Part shown: positions 16,196-23,979 of the stretch, in pieces
Numbering within the stretch: the first letter of the stretch is position 1
Layout of the letters: the number at the start of each line of letters is the position of its first letter
Assembly (NCBI GenBank): GCA_002686675.1
Contig: NYYF01000024.1
Coordinates: 1 to 26,465 of the forward strand
Length of the DNA: 26,465 nt
Direction of reading: 5' to 3'
From: Fidelibacterota bacterium
GTDB lineage: Bacteria > Marinisomatota > Marinisomatia > Marinisomatales > UBA8229
Notes under the pieces: generated by a model
The model's database searches: none
What the model was told of the DNA's origin: nothing
Seen by the model: only the letters and a program-made list of their open reading frames with translations
Position numbers and translations under genes: made by a program

Positions 16196-17182
16196 TTACT
16201 TTTCCCTCTTAAGAATTATATTCGTGAACTGTTTTAATTTTTCACGGTGGCTTAAGGGAATAACATCCAGTTTACCCCTGGCCTTACCCACATATTCTTC
16301 CACATATTTATGTGCTTTATCTATAATATTTTTTCTGTTTAAATAATCCCGAAGATGAAGAATAGCAGTCTGGGTCTCCATTTTTTTGATATTTTGCCAA
16401 GAGGACAACCACTCCTCTTGATTGTCTTCCCTGGCTAATACTGTCAATATTGTTTGTTTTCCAGAAATCAAATCACTCCCAAGACTCTTTCCTACAGTTT
16501 CCATATCCCCATAAACTTCAAGGATATCATCCTGAATTTGAAATGCTCTGCCCAGGTTTAATCCAAACGATCTTAGCTGGGTATTTGTTTCTTCAGTTTG
16601 ATCACTTATAATACCACTCAACTCAGCACAAAGACCAATAAGCCATGCTGTCTTTTTTTCAATCATCAAAAAGTAATCACTTAGAGAAATATCATAATTG
16701 TTTTCAAATGCCTTATCATAAGCTTGTCCTTCACAGACAATTAAGGCTGCTTTGTTAAATGCTATAATTGCCGGAAGTGTTTTTGTTTTGATCTTGGAAA
16801 TAACAAGTTGGGATACCACATAAATACCATCTCCAGAAAGAATTGCAGTGGATTCGTCCCATTTCTCATGGATGGTGTCCTGTCCATGACGGATATTATC
16901 CTGATCCATAATATCGTCATGAACCAGGGTAAAACTATGAAGGAGTTCAACCGCTAATCCTGCATTGATTATGTCTTCCCGATCTGCACAAAAAGCTTCG
17001 CCGATAAGATGAACCAAAATAGCACGCAGTCGTTTTCCCCCACCTGACAGAGTATAACGAATAGGTGTGTATAAGTATTCAGGACGAGAAGGTAAATCAA
17101 TTGTGGAAAGTGCTCCATCAATTTCAGCTCGTAGAGATTTTATTTGATCCGAAAATAAATCAGTGTCCTGGTTCAATCTCAA
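16196..17182 (-). CDS. Polyprenyl diphosphate synthase (trans-isoprenyl, FPP/GGPP type)
   Basis: 328 residues. It chains isopentenyl diphosphate onto an allylic primer. Seen: GGGKRLR (47-53), first Asp-rich motif DDIMD (89-93) followed by NIRHG, GQAYD (152-156), and the second motif QIQDDILEVYGD, where the usual fifth Asp is Glu222. Then KSLGSDLISGKQT. Phe84, five residues before DDIMD, leans toward a short-chain C15-C20 product; this is a weak prediction. The start is TTG: an in-frame TAG lies three codons upstream. AGGA sits just before it; a second TTG two codons in is possible. The gene overlaps the mutase 3' end by 23 bases, suggesting coupled translation. Confidence 0.93.
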   Translation of the reverse strand: MRLNQDTDLFSDQIKSLRAEIDGALSTIDLPSRPEYLYTPIRYTLSGGGKRLRAILVHLIGEAFCADREDIINAGLAVELLHSFTLVHDDIMDQDNIRHGQDTIHEKWDESTAILSGDGIYVVSQLVISKIKTKTLPAIIAFNKAALIVCEGQAYDKAFENNYDISLSDYFLMIEKKTAWLIGLCAELSGIISDQTEETNTQLRSFGLNLGRAFQIQDDILEVYGDMETVGKSLGSDLISGKQTILTVLAREDNQEEWLSSWQNIKKMETQTAILHLRDYLNRKNIIDKAHKYVEEYVGKARGKLDVIPLSHREKLKQFTNIILKREK

Positions 17183-18533
17183 CTTTTCCTATGCTTTGCA
17201 ACTTGTTTAAAACAATACCTTTAATCTCTTCCATTCTCTCTAAGGTGTTGGCTTCAAATCTACATACGATCACAGGCTGAGTATTTGAAGCTCGTATCAG
17301 TCCCCACCCATCACCAAATTTGATGCGGACTCCATCAACCGTACTGCAATCGTAGTTGATATTGAAATAGTCAGCGGCCTCTTCTGCAATTCGAAACTTT
17401 TCCTCATCTGACTCACAAGCCATCCTCATTTCAGGGGTAGAATAATATTTTGGTAGATTATTTACAAGATCTGATAATTTTTTATTTACTCTGGATAACA
17501 TCTGAACAGTCCGGGCAGCAACATAAGTGGCATCATCATAACCAAAATAATCATCTGCGAAAAAGATATGGCCACTCATTTCCCCTCCAAATTTACATTG
17601 AAGGTCGGACATTTTCTGTTTGATAAGTGAATGACCCGTTTTCCACATTACCGGCGTGCCACCATGCTTCACAATCTCTTCTTCCAGTGCTTGGGAACAT
17701 TTCACATCAAAAAGAACTTCATCATTGACATGTATAATTTCTGGTAGGAATAAACACATGAGTTGATCTGACCAAACTATTTCTCCATTTTCAGCAATTA
17801 CTCCGACTCGATCACCATCACCGTCAAAGGCAATTCCAATATCATGCTGCCCTTTTTTCATCAATTCAATCAAATCCTTGAGATTTTCTTTTACTGTAGG
17901 ATCCGGATGATGGTTTGGAAATGTGCCATCAATATCACAAAATAATTCCGTTAATTCCACGTTGGGAAGTTTTTTGAATATGGCAGGTGCATTAATTGCT
18001 GCTGCTGCATTGCCACAATCCATAGCAATTTTCAATGGTTTTTCTACGGTAATTTTACTCAGAATCATATGCTCATATTCTTTAAGGAGACTATAGCGCG
18101 CTTCAGTGCCTTCGCCTTCTTCGAAATCTTCCTTTTCAATAATTTTTCGTATTGTCTGAATTGCTTCTCCGTAAACTGCCATTTTCAACATGGACATTTT
18201 AAACCCGTTGAATTCAGGAGGATTATGGCTTCCAGTGATTTGAACTGCACCCACAACATCCAGTTTGAACATGCTGTAGTAGTTAACGGGAGTGGGAACA
18301 ATGCCAATGTTGATTACATCAACCCCTGTGGACAAAACTCCCGTTTTAAAATATTCAATTAGGGATGGTGTTGTTAACCGTACATCCCCGCTCAGGGCAA
18401 TCTCCATACCACCATTACGCTTGACATATGTAGCAAATCCCTTTCCCAGAGCTTCAACAACATCCGGTGGGAAATCTTCAACAACTTTACCACGAATATC
18501 ATACTCACGAAAAATATATTTATTTATATCCAA
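17160..18533 (-). CDS. Phosphomannomutase/phosphoglucomutase
   Basis: 457 residues, matching AlgC-type PMM/PGM (about 460). It interconverts hexose 1- and 6-phosphates, feeding sugar-nucleotide synthesis for envelope glycans. Seen, in domain order: REYDIRGKV (9-17), active phosphoserine in ITGSHNPPEFNGFK (Ser102), metal loop DGDGDRVGV (237-245), sugar-binding GGEMSGH (316-322) and phosphate-binding RASNTQP (414-420). The start is TTG, with in-frame TAG five codons upstream and AGGA (18540-18543, minus) six bases before it. It heads a four-gene minus-strand group behind a terminator. A more exact gene symbol (algC, manB, pgm) is not justified. Confidence 0.95.
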   Translation of the reverse strand: MDINKYIFREYDIRGKVVEDFPPDVVEALGKGFATYVKRNGGMEIALSGDVRLTTPSLIEYFKTGVLSTGVDVINIGIVPTPVNYYSMFKLDVVGAVQITGSHNPPEFNGFKMSMLKMAVYGEAIQTIRKIIEKEDFEEGEGTEARYSLLKEYEHMILSKITVEKPLKIAMDCGNAAAAINAPAIFKKLPNVELTELFCDIDGTFPNHHPDPTVKENLKDLIELMKKGQHDIGIAFDGDGDRVGVIAENGEIVWSDQLMCLFLPEIIHVNDEVLFDVKCSQALEEEIVKHGGTPVMWKTGHSLIKQKMSDLQCKFGGEMSGHIFFADDYFGYDDATYVAARTVQMLSRVNKKLSDLVNNLPKYYSTPEMRMACESDEEKFRIAEEAADYFNINYDCSTVDGVRIKFGDGWGLIRASNTQPVIVCRFEANTLERMEEIKGIVLNKLQSIGKVEIEPGH

Positions 18534-18539
18534 AATATT

Positions 18540-18543
18540 TCCT
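18540..18543 (-). promoter_or_regulatory. Ribosome-binding site that supports the mutase TTG start
   Basis: AGGA (extending to AGGAAA) on the minus strand, six bases before TTG at 18533. With the in-frame TAG just upstream, it fixes this non-ATG start. Confidence 0.7.
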
Positions 18544-18558
18544 ATCTAAGATGATCAA

Positions 18559-18582
18559 AAATACAGCATATGATTTGTATTT
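18559..18582. repeat. 7-bp inverted repeat upstream of the mutase gene
   Basis: AAATACA (18559-18565) and TGTATTT (18576-18582) flank a 10-base spacer, 26 bases before the TTG start. The spacing of one helical turn plus arm length suits a dimeric regulator site, but the AT-rich context makes chance plausible. The remaining gap to 18640 holds no promoter I can name with confidence. Confidence 0.35.
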
Positions 18583-18639
18583 ACCCATATGTTTAAGATT
18601 AAAAACGCCTCAAAGTTTCAAAGGTTTTATCACTATAAT

Positions 18640-18668
18640 AAAAAAGCTGAGTTATCAAGCTCAGCTTT
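18640..18668 (-). terminator. Intrinsic terminator ending the symporter-murQ-unknown unit
   Basis: Perfect 9-bp stem AAAGCTGAG (18643-18651) and CTCAGCTTT (18660-18668) with an 8-base loop. On the minus strand the stem runs directly into a T6 tract (18645-18640) and further AT bases. It lies 26 bases beyond the stop of the 101-residue gene. On the plus strand no T-run follows, so it acts in the minus direction. Confidence 0.85.
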
Positions 18669-18694
18669 GAGATATTCCCATTAATCGTATCAGG

Positions 18695-19000
18695 TTATTT
18701 TTGAATTCGATCCAGAGAAAAAACGGCTATATTTGATTCCTCAAGAAATAATTTTGTTTTGGAGCAAACAGATGCAGTTGTTCCCATACAGACCGATCTT
18801 GCACCTACAGTATCAATAACCATTTTACCCTGTTCCCTAATTATATGGCCATCTTTCATTATAATTCGGCTCTTTCTATCTTTGATAATAACCCACTGTC
18901 CATTCGGGAGATAGCCTGTCTTGATATTTGCGGGGATACCTTGATCTTTTGAATCAACAATTGTTATTTCCTTACCATTTATAAAATATCGACTATTCAT
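18695..19000 (-). CDS. Unknown 101-residue protein coupled to murQ
   Basis: Not recognised. 101 residues, no signal peptide or membrane segment. The first half is polar beta-like (YFINGKEITIVDSK, WVIIKDRKSRIIMKDGHII), with two cysteines, Cys71 and Cys79, in VCMGTTASVC, and an end FLEESNIAVFSLDRIQK. The ATG overlaps the murQ stop as ATGA, and an intrinsic terminator follows, so it is a real last gene of the unit rather than a chance frame. Position suggests a role in MurNAc or cell-wall sugar handling, but no motif supports a particular activity. Confidence 0.7.
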   Translation of the reverse strand: MNSRYFINGKEITIVDSKDQGIPANIKTGYLPNGQWVIIKDRKSRIIMKDGHIIREQGKMVIDTVGARSVCMGTTASVCSKTKLFLEESNIAVFSLDRIQK

Positions 19001-19914
19001 TTATTACCAATTATCTTTCTTAACAATCCATCATTATCTTCAATCATTTCCTCTGCTTCATTTTTTGTGCATTTTTTTAAAGTCATGACAACAGCTGTTT
19101 TTACAGATCCATCAGCTTCTGCGAGTTTCTCTTTTGAAGAGTCATAATTCAAGCCAGTAAGTTGCTCAATAATCCTTGATCCTCTATCAATTAGTTTATT
19201 ATTAACCACTTGAAGATCTACCATTAAGTTTCCGTATACTTTTCCAAGTCTAATCATAACAGTAGTGGAAATCATATTTACAACCATCTTTGTTGCTGTG
19301 CCGGATTTCATACGTGTTGAACCGGTAATGATTTCTGCCCCTACATCTATAGAAATGAGTACATCCACTTTCACAGGAATCAATGGTTCAGGATTACAAA
19401 TGAGATATGCAGTTTTAGAGCCAATATTTTTTGCATATTCTAATGCTGAAATAACATAAGGGGTCGCGCCACTGCTGGCAATTCCTAAAAGAAAATCACT
19501 TTTCTTGAACCCTGTTTTTTTTAGATCGGTAATTGCATCTTCAGGTTTGTCTTCCGCACCTTCAATGGATCGTACTAATGCTTCCCTTCCACCAGCAATA
19601 ATTCCTTGGAATAACTTTCTTGGAACTGAAAAAGTAGGAGGCATTTCTGTAGAATCCAATACACCAAGCCTTCCGCTGGTTCCGGCGCCTATATAATATA
19701 TTTTTCCCCCTGAACGTATAACTTCTTCAGCTACATTGACAGCTTTCTCAATCTGAGGTAAAGCCTGATTAATTTTCTGAGCTATTATCTGATCTTCATT
19801 GTTGATAAGATGAAGGATCTCAGAAATAGGTAATTTATCAATTTGGTGGGAATTGATATTTTGTTGCTCAGTAGATAGCTTTTTTCTATCGGAAGGATTA
19901 ACTATTTTTTTCAT
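18997..19914 (-). CDS. murQ: N-acetylmuramic acid 6-phosphate etherase
   Basis: 305 residues, standard length. It splits the lactyl ether of MurNAc-6-P to GlcNAc-6-P + D-lactate in peptidoglycan recycling. Seen: SIS-domain motif YIGAGTSGRLGVLDSTEMPPTF (starting at 74) with Glu90 equivalent to E. coli Glu83, EGAED with Glu121 matching E. coli Glu114, GIASSGATPYV, and TGSTRMKSGTATKMVVNMIS. No Shine-Dalgarno match precedes the ATG. It lies 18 bases behind the symporter gene and overlaps the 101-residue gene. No MurNAc PTS (murP), anmK or amgK gene is in the window, so the source of its substrate is not visible. Confidence 0.96.
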   Translation of the reverse strand: MKKIVNPSDRKKLSTEQQNINSHQIDKLPISEILHLINNEDQIIAQKINQALPQIEKAVNVAEEVIRSGGKIYYIGAGTSGRLGVLDSTEMPPTFSVPRKLFQGIIAGGREALVRSIEGAEDKPEDAITDLKKTGFKKSDFLLGIASSGATPYVISALEYAKNIGSKTAYLICNPEPLIPVKVDVLISIDVGAEIITGSTRMKSGTATKMVVNMISTTVMIRLGKVYGNLMVDLQVVNNKLIDRGSRIIEQLTGLNYDSSKEKLAEADGSVKTAVVMTLKKCTKNEAEEMIEDNDGLLRKIIGNK

Positions 19915-19932
19915 TCAAAAAAGTGATCACAA

Positions 19933-21300
19933 TTATTGCTCTAGTGTTGCAAAATATTTTTTTGCTGCTTGCATAACTTTTGGTGATAATAAAATAGTCC
20001 CTATCATAGTTGGTATAACCATAAGAGCGTAACAACTATCTACAAAATTAATGGCTATATCAATGGTAGAAACAGACGCAATCACTATTACCAATACATA
20101 AATATAATTGTAATATGGTTTCCATTGACTACCAAATAAATAACCGGTACACTTACGACCATAATAAGAATAGCCAAACATTGTTGATAAACTAAAGGTT
20201 AGTACAGCAACGAATAATAACAAACGTCCAACTATGCCTAATTCTTGTTCAAAAGCCATGACTGTAAGTGTAACACCATTATTATCAGTAAGGTATAGTC
20301 CGGATATTAAAATAACTAATGCGGTAGTTGTACAAACAACAATCGTATCTATAAAAGGACCTAACATTGCAACCAATCCTTCTCTAACGGGCTCAATTGT
20401 TTTAGCAGCCCCATGGGCCAATGCCTCAGTACCAGCGCCAGCCTCATTCGAAAATAATCCTCTCCTTACACCAGTTATTATCATTGTTCCAACAGCTCCA
20501 CCTACAACAGCCTGACCAGTGAAGGCATCATAAAAAATATTATATATTATCCCCGGTATTGAAGAAATATTTAACACCAATATTATTATAGCTGCAGCCA
20601 TATAAATAATTACCATAACTGGTACTAATCTAGCAGCCACCTTGGCTATTCTTTTTATTCCACCAAAAATGACAAATCCGACAATAAAAGCAATTATTAC
20701 ACCCGTAATACCATCGCCTAGCAATTGGTTTTTTGAAAAAAATCCCTGAGGAATAAAAACAAAATCACGAATTATCTGGACCAATTGGTTTGCCTGGAAA
20801 AAGGTAAAACTAGCAAACATCCCAGCAAAACTAAAAAAGATAGCTAACGGTTTAAATTTTTTACCAAGCCCTTTTTCAATATAATACATGGGGCCACCTT
20901 GTACCTCACCCCTATCATCATTACCACGAAACTGGACAGCCAATGTACAGGTAAAAAATTTTGTGCTCATCCCAATAATTGCAGTAACCCACATCCAAAA
21001 TATCGCACCAGGACCTCCTGTATGAAGGGCTATAGCAACGCCAGAAATATTTCCCATCCCTACGGTACTGGCTAGGGCACTCGACAGCGCTTCAAAATGT
21101 GTTATCTGACCTGGATCATCATCTTTGTCAAATTTGCCCTTTAGTATATCTATGGAATGTCCGATATAACGAAATGGTATAAAGCGACAATAAGCGGTGA
21201 AAAATAATCCACCACCAAGTAAAAGCACTACAATGGGAGGCCCCCACATAAACCCGGAGAATTCAACCAAAGCTTTATCTAAGAATTCTATAAAATTCAT
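19933..21300 (-). CDS. Sodium:alanine/glycine symporter (AGCS family)
   Basis: 455 residues, about ten or eleven hydrophobic segments. It imports alanine or glycine with Na+ across the inner membrane. Seen: family signature GMGNISGVAIALHTGGPGAI (81-100) followed by FWMWVTAIIGMSTKF, GEVQGGPMYYIEKGLG (131-146), and NEAGAGTEALAHGAAKT in the middle. The C-terminus ends in a membrane segment with polar tail. The ATG has no clear ribosome-binding site. It heads the unit with murQ and the 101-residue gene. Alanine import and MurNAc breakdown together could serve peptidoglycan-fragment salvage (inference). AlsT, DagA and GlyP are all AGCS names; substrate cannot be told. Confidence 0.93.
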   Translation of the reverse strand: MNFIEFLDKALVEFSGFMWGPPIVVLLLGGGLFFTAYCRFIPFRYIGHSIDILKGKFDKDDDPGQITHFEALSSALASTVGMGNISGVAIALHTGGPGAIFWMWVTAIIGMSTKFFTCTLAVQFRGNDDRGEVQGGPMYYIEKGLGKKFKPLAIFFSFAGMFASFTFFQANQLVQIIRDFVFIPQGFFSKNQLLGDGITGVIIAFIVGFVIFGGIKRIAKVAARLVPVMVIIYMAAAIIILVLNISSIPGIIYNIFYDAFTGQAVVGGAVGTMIITGVRRGLFSNEAGAGTEALAHGAAKTIEPVREGLVAMLGPFIDTIVVCTTTALVILISGLYLTDNNGVTLTVMAFEQELGIVGRLLLFVAVLTFSLSTMFGYSYYGRKCTGYLFGSQWKPYYNYIYVLVIVIASVSTIDIAINFVDSCYALMVIPTMIGTILLSPKVMQAAKKYFATLEQ

Positions 21301-21392
21301 GATTGATTACACATTAATTATTTTCTTACCTATTTATTTCCAAAATATACCAATTATAGTGAAATTCAAGGTGAAAATAATCAATAAAAAAA
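21301..21392. promoter_or_regulatory. Divergent intergenic region between the symporter and LptF/G genes
   Basis: 92 AT-rich bases between two outward-facing genes, so at least one promoter should lie here. A TATAAT (-10 like) occurs on the minus strand at 21353-21358, and TATAGT on the plus strand at 21355-21360, overlapping it. Neither has a convincing -35 at 16-18 bases. AAGGTG (21368-21373) is too far from the plus-strand ATG to serve as its ribosome-binding site. Confidence 0.35.
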
Positions 21393-22481
21393 ATGAAACG
21401 ATTAGATACATATCTCCTAAGACAGTTTTTAAATATTCTCGTAATAGGTTTATTGGGGTTTGTCACAGTTTTTATTGTAGTTGATCTCATTGAAAACCTA
21501 GACCGTTTCATTGACAATGCAGTACCAATAGGTATCATCCTCAAATATTATTTTTTTACACTCCCCTGGTTCATAAATATCGCTCTCCCGATGGCAACCC
21601 TCATTGCAACCGTATTCAGTGTCGGTCTTATGGTGAAACGAAACGAATGGACTGCCATGAAAGCCACTGGTATCAGTTTGTATCGTATTTCGATACCACT
21701 TATCCTGGTAGGATTTGTTCTCAGTTTTATCTCTTATCAATTTGATAATAACTTGGTAAGCTGGGGTCACGAAAAACGATACTCTATCGAAAGAAAATAT
21801 CAGAAAAAAAGATCCAAACAAAACCGTCGAATTCTTAAAGATATTTTTCTTCAAAAAAAAGAATCCACCCATATTGCTCTTTCAAAATATCGTATCAATA
21901 AAAAATTTGCTGAAGGAATAACAATCATCAAACTTGAAGAAGGAAAATTACATCAACGACTCGATGCGAAATCAATGAGTTGGGCCGACTCCCTTTCTTC
22001 CTGGATACTATCGAATTATTCCATCCGTACATTTAATTCTTATGGCGTTGAAACCAACGTAATGATCTCAGAAAAAGATACCCTTTTTTCATTCGATTTA
22101 ACACCGGAAGATATTTCCCAAAATTTTAAATCACCTGAAGAATTGAATTACAAGGAACTAACAAAGCGAATTGCACTCTTAAAGGAGAATGGGGTAAAGA
22201 CAACCCGATGGGAAGTGGAACAGTATTTTAAAGTTTCTTTTGCCTTCACCAATCTGATTGTAATTTTATTTGGATTACCTTTAGTCGTAATAAAACATAA
22301 AGGAGGCCTTTCCTTTGGTGCAGGTATGAGTGTGTTTGTGATCTTCGGATACTACGCTTTTATCAAGTTCGGACAATCTCTTGGATATAAGGAAGTTCTT
22401 GAACCTTTAGCATCTGCATGGATTGGAAACGTAGTATTTTCAATCGGTGGTTTGATTTTGTTATTATTCACCAGGAAGTGA
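21393..22481 (+). CDS. LptF/LptG (YjgP/YjgQ) family lipopolysaccharide export permease
   Basis: 362 residues, normal for the family. Together with LptB and a partner permease it extracts LPS from the inner membrane and passes it to LptC/LptA. Seen: N-terminal MKRLDTYLLRQFL, three membrane segments (about 10-30, 48-78, 95-118), a large periplasmic beta-jellyroll region (about 120-265; KLEEGKLHQRLDAKSMSW), and three C-terminal segments (about 270-360; FAFTNLIVILFGLPLVV). Lipopolysaccharide export implies an outer membrane. The partner permease is not in the window, so LptF and LptG cannot be separated. The last 18 bases overlap the convergent barrel gene. A hairpin plus T-run follows the stop. 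Confidence 0.92.
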   Translation: MKRLDTYLLRQFLNILVIGLLGFVTVFIVVDLIENLDRFIDNAVPIGIILKYYFFTLPWFINIALPMATLIATVFSVGLMVKRNEWTAMKATGISLYRISIPLILVGFVLSFISYQFDNNLVSWGHEKRYSIERKYQKKRSKQNRRILKDIFLQKKESTHIALSKYRINKKFAEGITIIKLEEGKLHQRLDAKSMSWADSLSSWILSNYSIRTFNSYGVETNVMISEKDTLFSFDLTPEDISQNFKSPEELNYKELTKRIALLKENGVKTTRWEVEQYFKVSFAFTNLIVILFGLPLVVIKHKGGLSFGAGMSVFVIFGYYAFIKFGQSLGYKEVLEPLASAWIGNVVFSIGGLILLLFTRK

Positions 22482-23975
22482 TCCCGGTTTGTTTAAACCT
22501 TTTTCCTCTGATTCATTTTGATCTACAGGGACAGGAAGTGGGCCTCCTTCAGTTTCTAGATCCTGATTTTCATCTTTTCTACCGCCAAAACTGGTAATCG
22601 TCACCCCCATTGAAAGATTAATCCCCTTCATTGTATGAATCCATATTCCATTGCGAAAAGCCATACCTACATCAAAAATAATCGGCCCTTTATGTATCCC
22701 GAATCCCATTGATAATTCCTTGAAATCTGATCCGCCATAACAATATCCTATCCTGAGAGGAACGCTGGGAAATCTAGTCGATTCCACAGCAAGTGACCAC
22801 TTCCATTTTTTTCTCGCATAAAACCGGTTTTCAAATCCCGTTACCAAGTCAGATGCAATCACCAGTTCCGGTAACCGGCGAGAAACACCGATTCGAAAAA
22901 GGGCTGGATAATCTGTAGTAAATTCATTCAGGTTGCCATCTTTATCCAGGTCTTTTACAATTTGTTCCTCGCTGCTAAAAAGAGAATCAGAAGTAAGGGA
23001 AGAAGTACTTAGAGAATCTATTGAATAAGTATAGAGAACGGCGGAAGAGTCGTCCAGTATCTCCCCACCCCAGGTCATGTGCCATAAATCATCTTCATTT
23101 CCATATTTATTATCCGATCCCGCAAGAATATCCTTCACCATACTGGGTTTATTCCAACTTATACTACCAATAGCATTAATAATGGAAAAACCTGCTCTCC
23201 ATCCGTTGATTTCTCGAGTTGATAACCCTAAATCGATACCAAAGCCACTCCCACCAAAGCCCTGACGGATAAAATATGCGCCTTCTCCATAAACTGCTTC
23301 ATCAGTTGTTACAAGATTTGCATAGCTTGAGTCTGGGTCTATTCCAAAATAAAATAATCCTTGTAAATACTTTAAGGTCATTCCCACAGCAAATTGATCG
23401 AAAGGTACAGCAAAAGAAAAACCAATTTCATTTACTCCTAATATCTCATAGTTCAATGTCAAGTCCAATTCCGGATCATTTGCATTTCCATAAAGGAGCA
23501 ATCGTAATAACCCAGATGGGATGCGAATATCACTCATCAAAAGCATATTGCTGGTGAAAGCCATATTCCCAGAGGAAAAGTTCAAACCTGGATAAGGCAT
23601 ATGGAAATCCGGAAAAAAGGTTAATCCATTATCTTTAAAGTTATCGTATAATAAATCCTTTTCGTTATTCGACAAAGTATCGCCGCTGAGACTATATAAA
23701 TTACTCAATGAAATATAATTGCCAACAACCCCAAAATCAAAACCACCCAATTGAAGCATGAATGGTTTCTCCTGTTGGTATGCAAGTAAAGATGGATTAT
23801 AACCTATTGAAAAGATTCCATCCGCTATCGTGGTATAGGTACCAGCAAGAGCAACTGATCTGGGATCACGTTTTGTCTGTGAAATCAAAACCGAAAAGCT
23901 AATCAATAATAAAATATCGATTTTCAGAATTTGTTTTATGATTTTTATTGTAGAACGATTAATAACTGAAAACAT
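22464..23975 (-). CDS. Outer-membrane beta-barrel protein, PorV/UPF0164-like
   Basis: 503 residues. Residues 1-32 form a signal peptide (hydrophobic core ILLLISFSVLIS). Directly after comes SVALAGTYTTIADGIFSIGYNPSLLA (from 40), the 'alpha-helix plug' motif with a family-typical NPA-like turn that marks PorV/PorQ/UPF0164-type barrels. The rest alternates short amphipathic strands, for example ELSMGFGIHKGPIIFDVGMAF. The barrel seems to end at SMGVTITSFG, yet about 37 polar, Pro/Glu-rich residues follow, which is odd for a barrel that normally ends in an aromatic residue. It starts four bases after the stop of the large secreted protein, so the two are co-transcribed. Function unknown; scaffold, transport or surface display are options. 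Confidence 0.8.
   Translation of the reverse strand: MFSVINRSTIKIIKQILKIDILLLISFSVLISQTKRDPRSVALAGTYTTIADGIFSIGYNPSLLAYQQEKPFMLQLGGFDFGVVGNYISLSNLYSLSGDTLSNNEKDLLYDNFKDNGLTFFPDFHMPYPGLNFSSGNMAFTSNMLLMSDIRIPSGLLRLLLYGNANDPELDLTLNYEILGVNEIGFSFAVPFDQFAVGMTLKYLQGLFYFGIDPDSSYANLVTTDEAVYGEGAYFIRQGFGGSGFGIDLGLSTREINGWRAGFSIINAIGSISWNKPSMVKDILAGSDNKYGNEDDLWHMTWGGEILDDSSAVLYTYSIDSLSTSSLTSDSLFSSEEQIVKDLDKDGNLNEFTTDYPALFRIGVSRRLPELVIASDLVTGFENRFYARKKWKWSLAVESTRFPSVPLRIGYCYGGSDFKELSMGFGIHKGPIIFDVGMAFRNGIWIHTMKGINLSMGVTITSFGGRKDENQDLETEGGPLPVPVDQNESEEKGLNKPGSLPGE
22486..22504 (+). terminator. Small hairpin plus T5 after the LptF/G gene
   Basis: GGTTT (22486-22490), loop GTTT, AAACC (22495-22499), then TTTTT (22500-22504), beginning four bases after the stop. 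The stem is short and AT-rich, so efficiency is uncertain. It lies inside the coding sequence of the convergent barrel gene. Confidence 0.45.
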
Positions 23976-23979
23976 TTCT

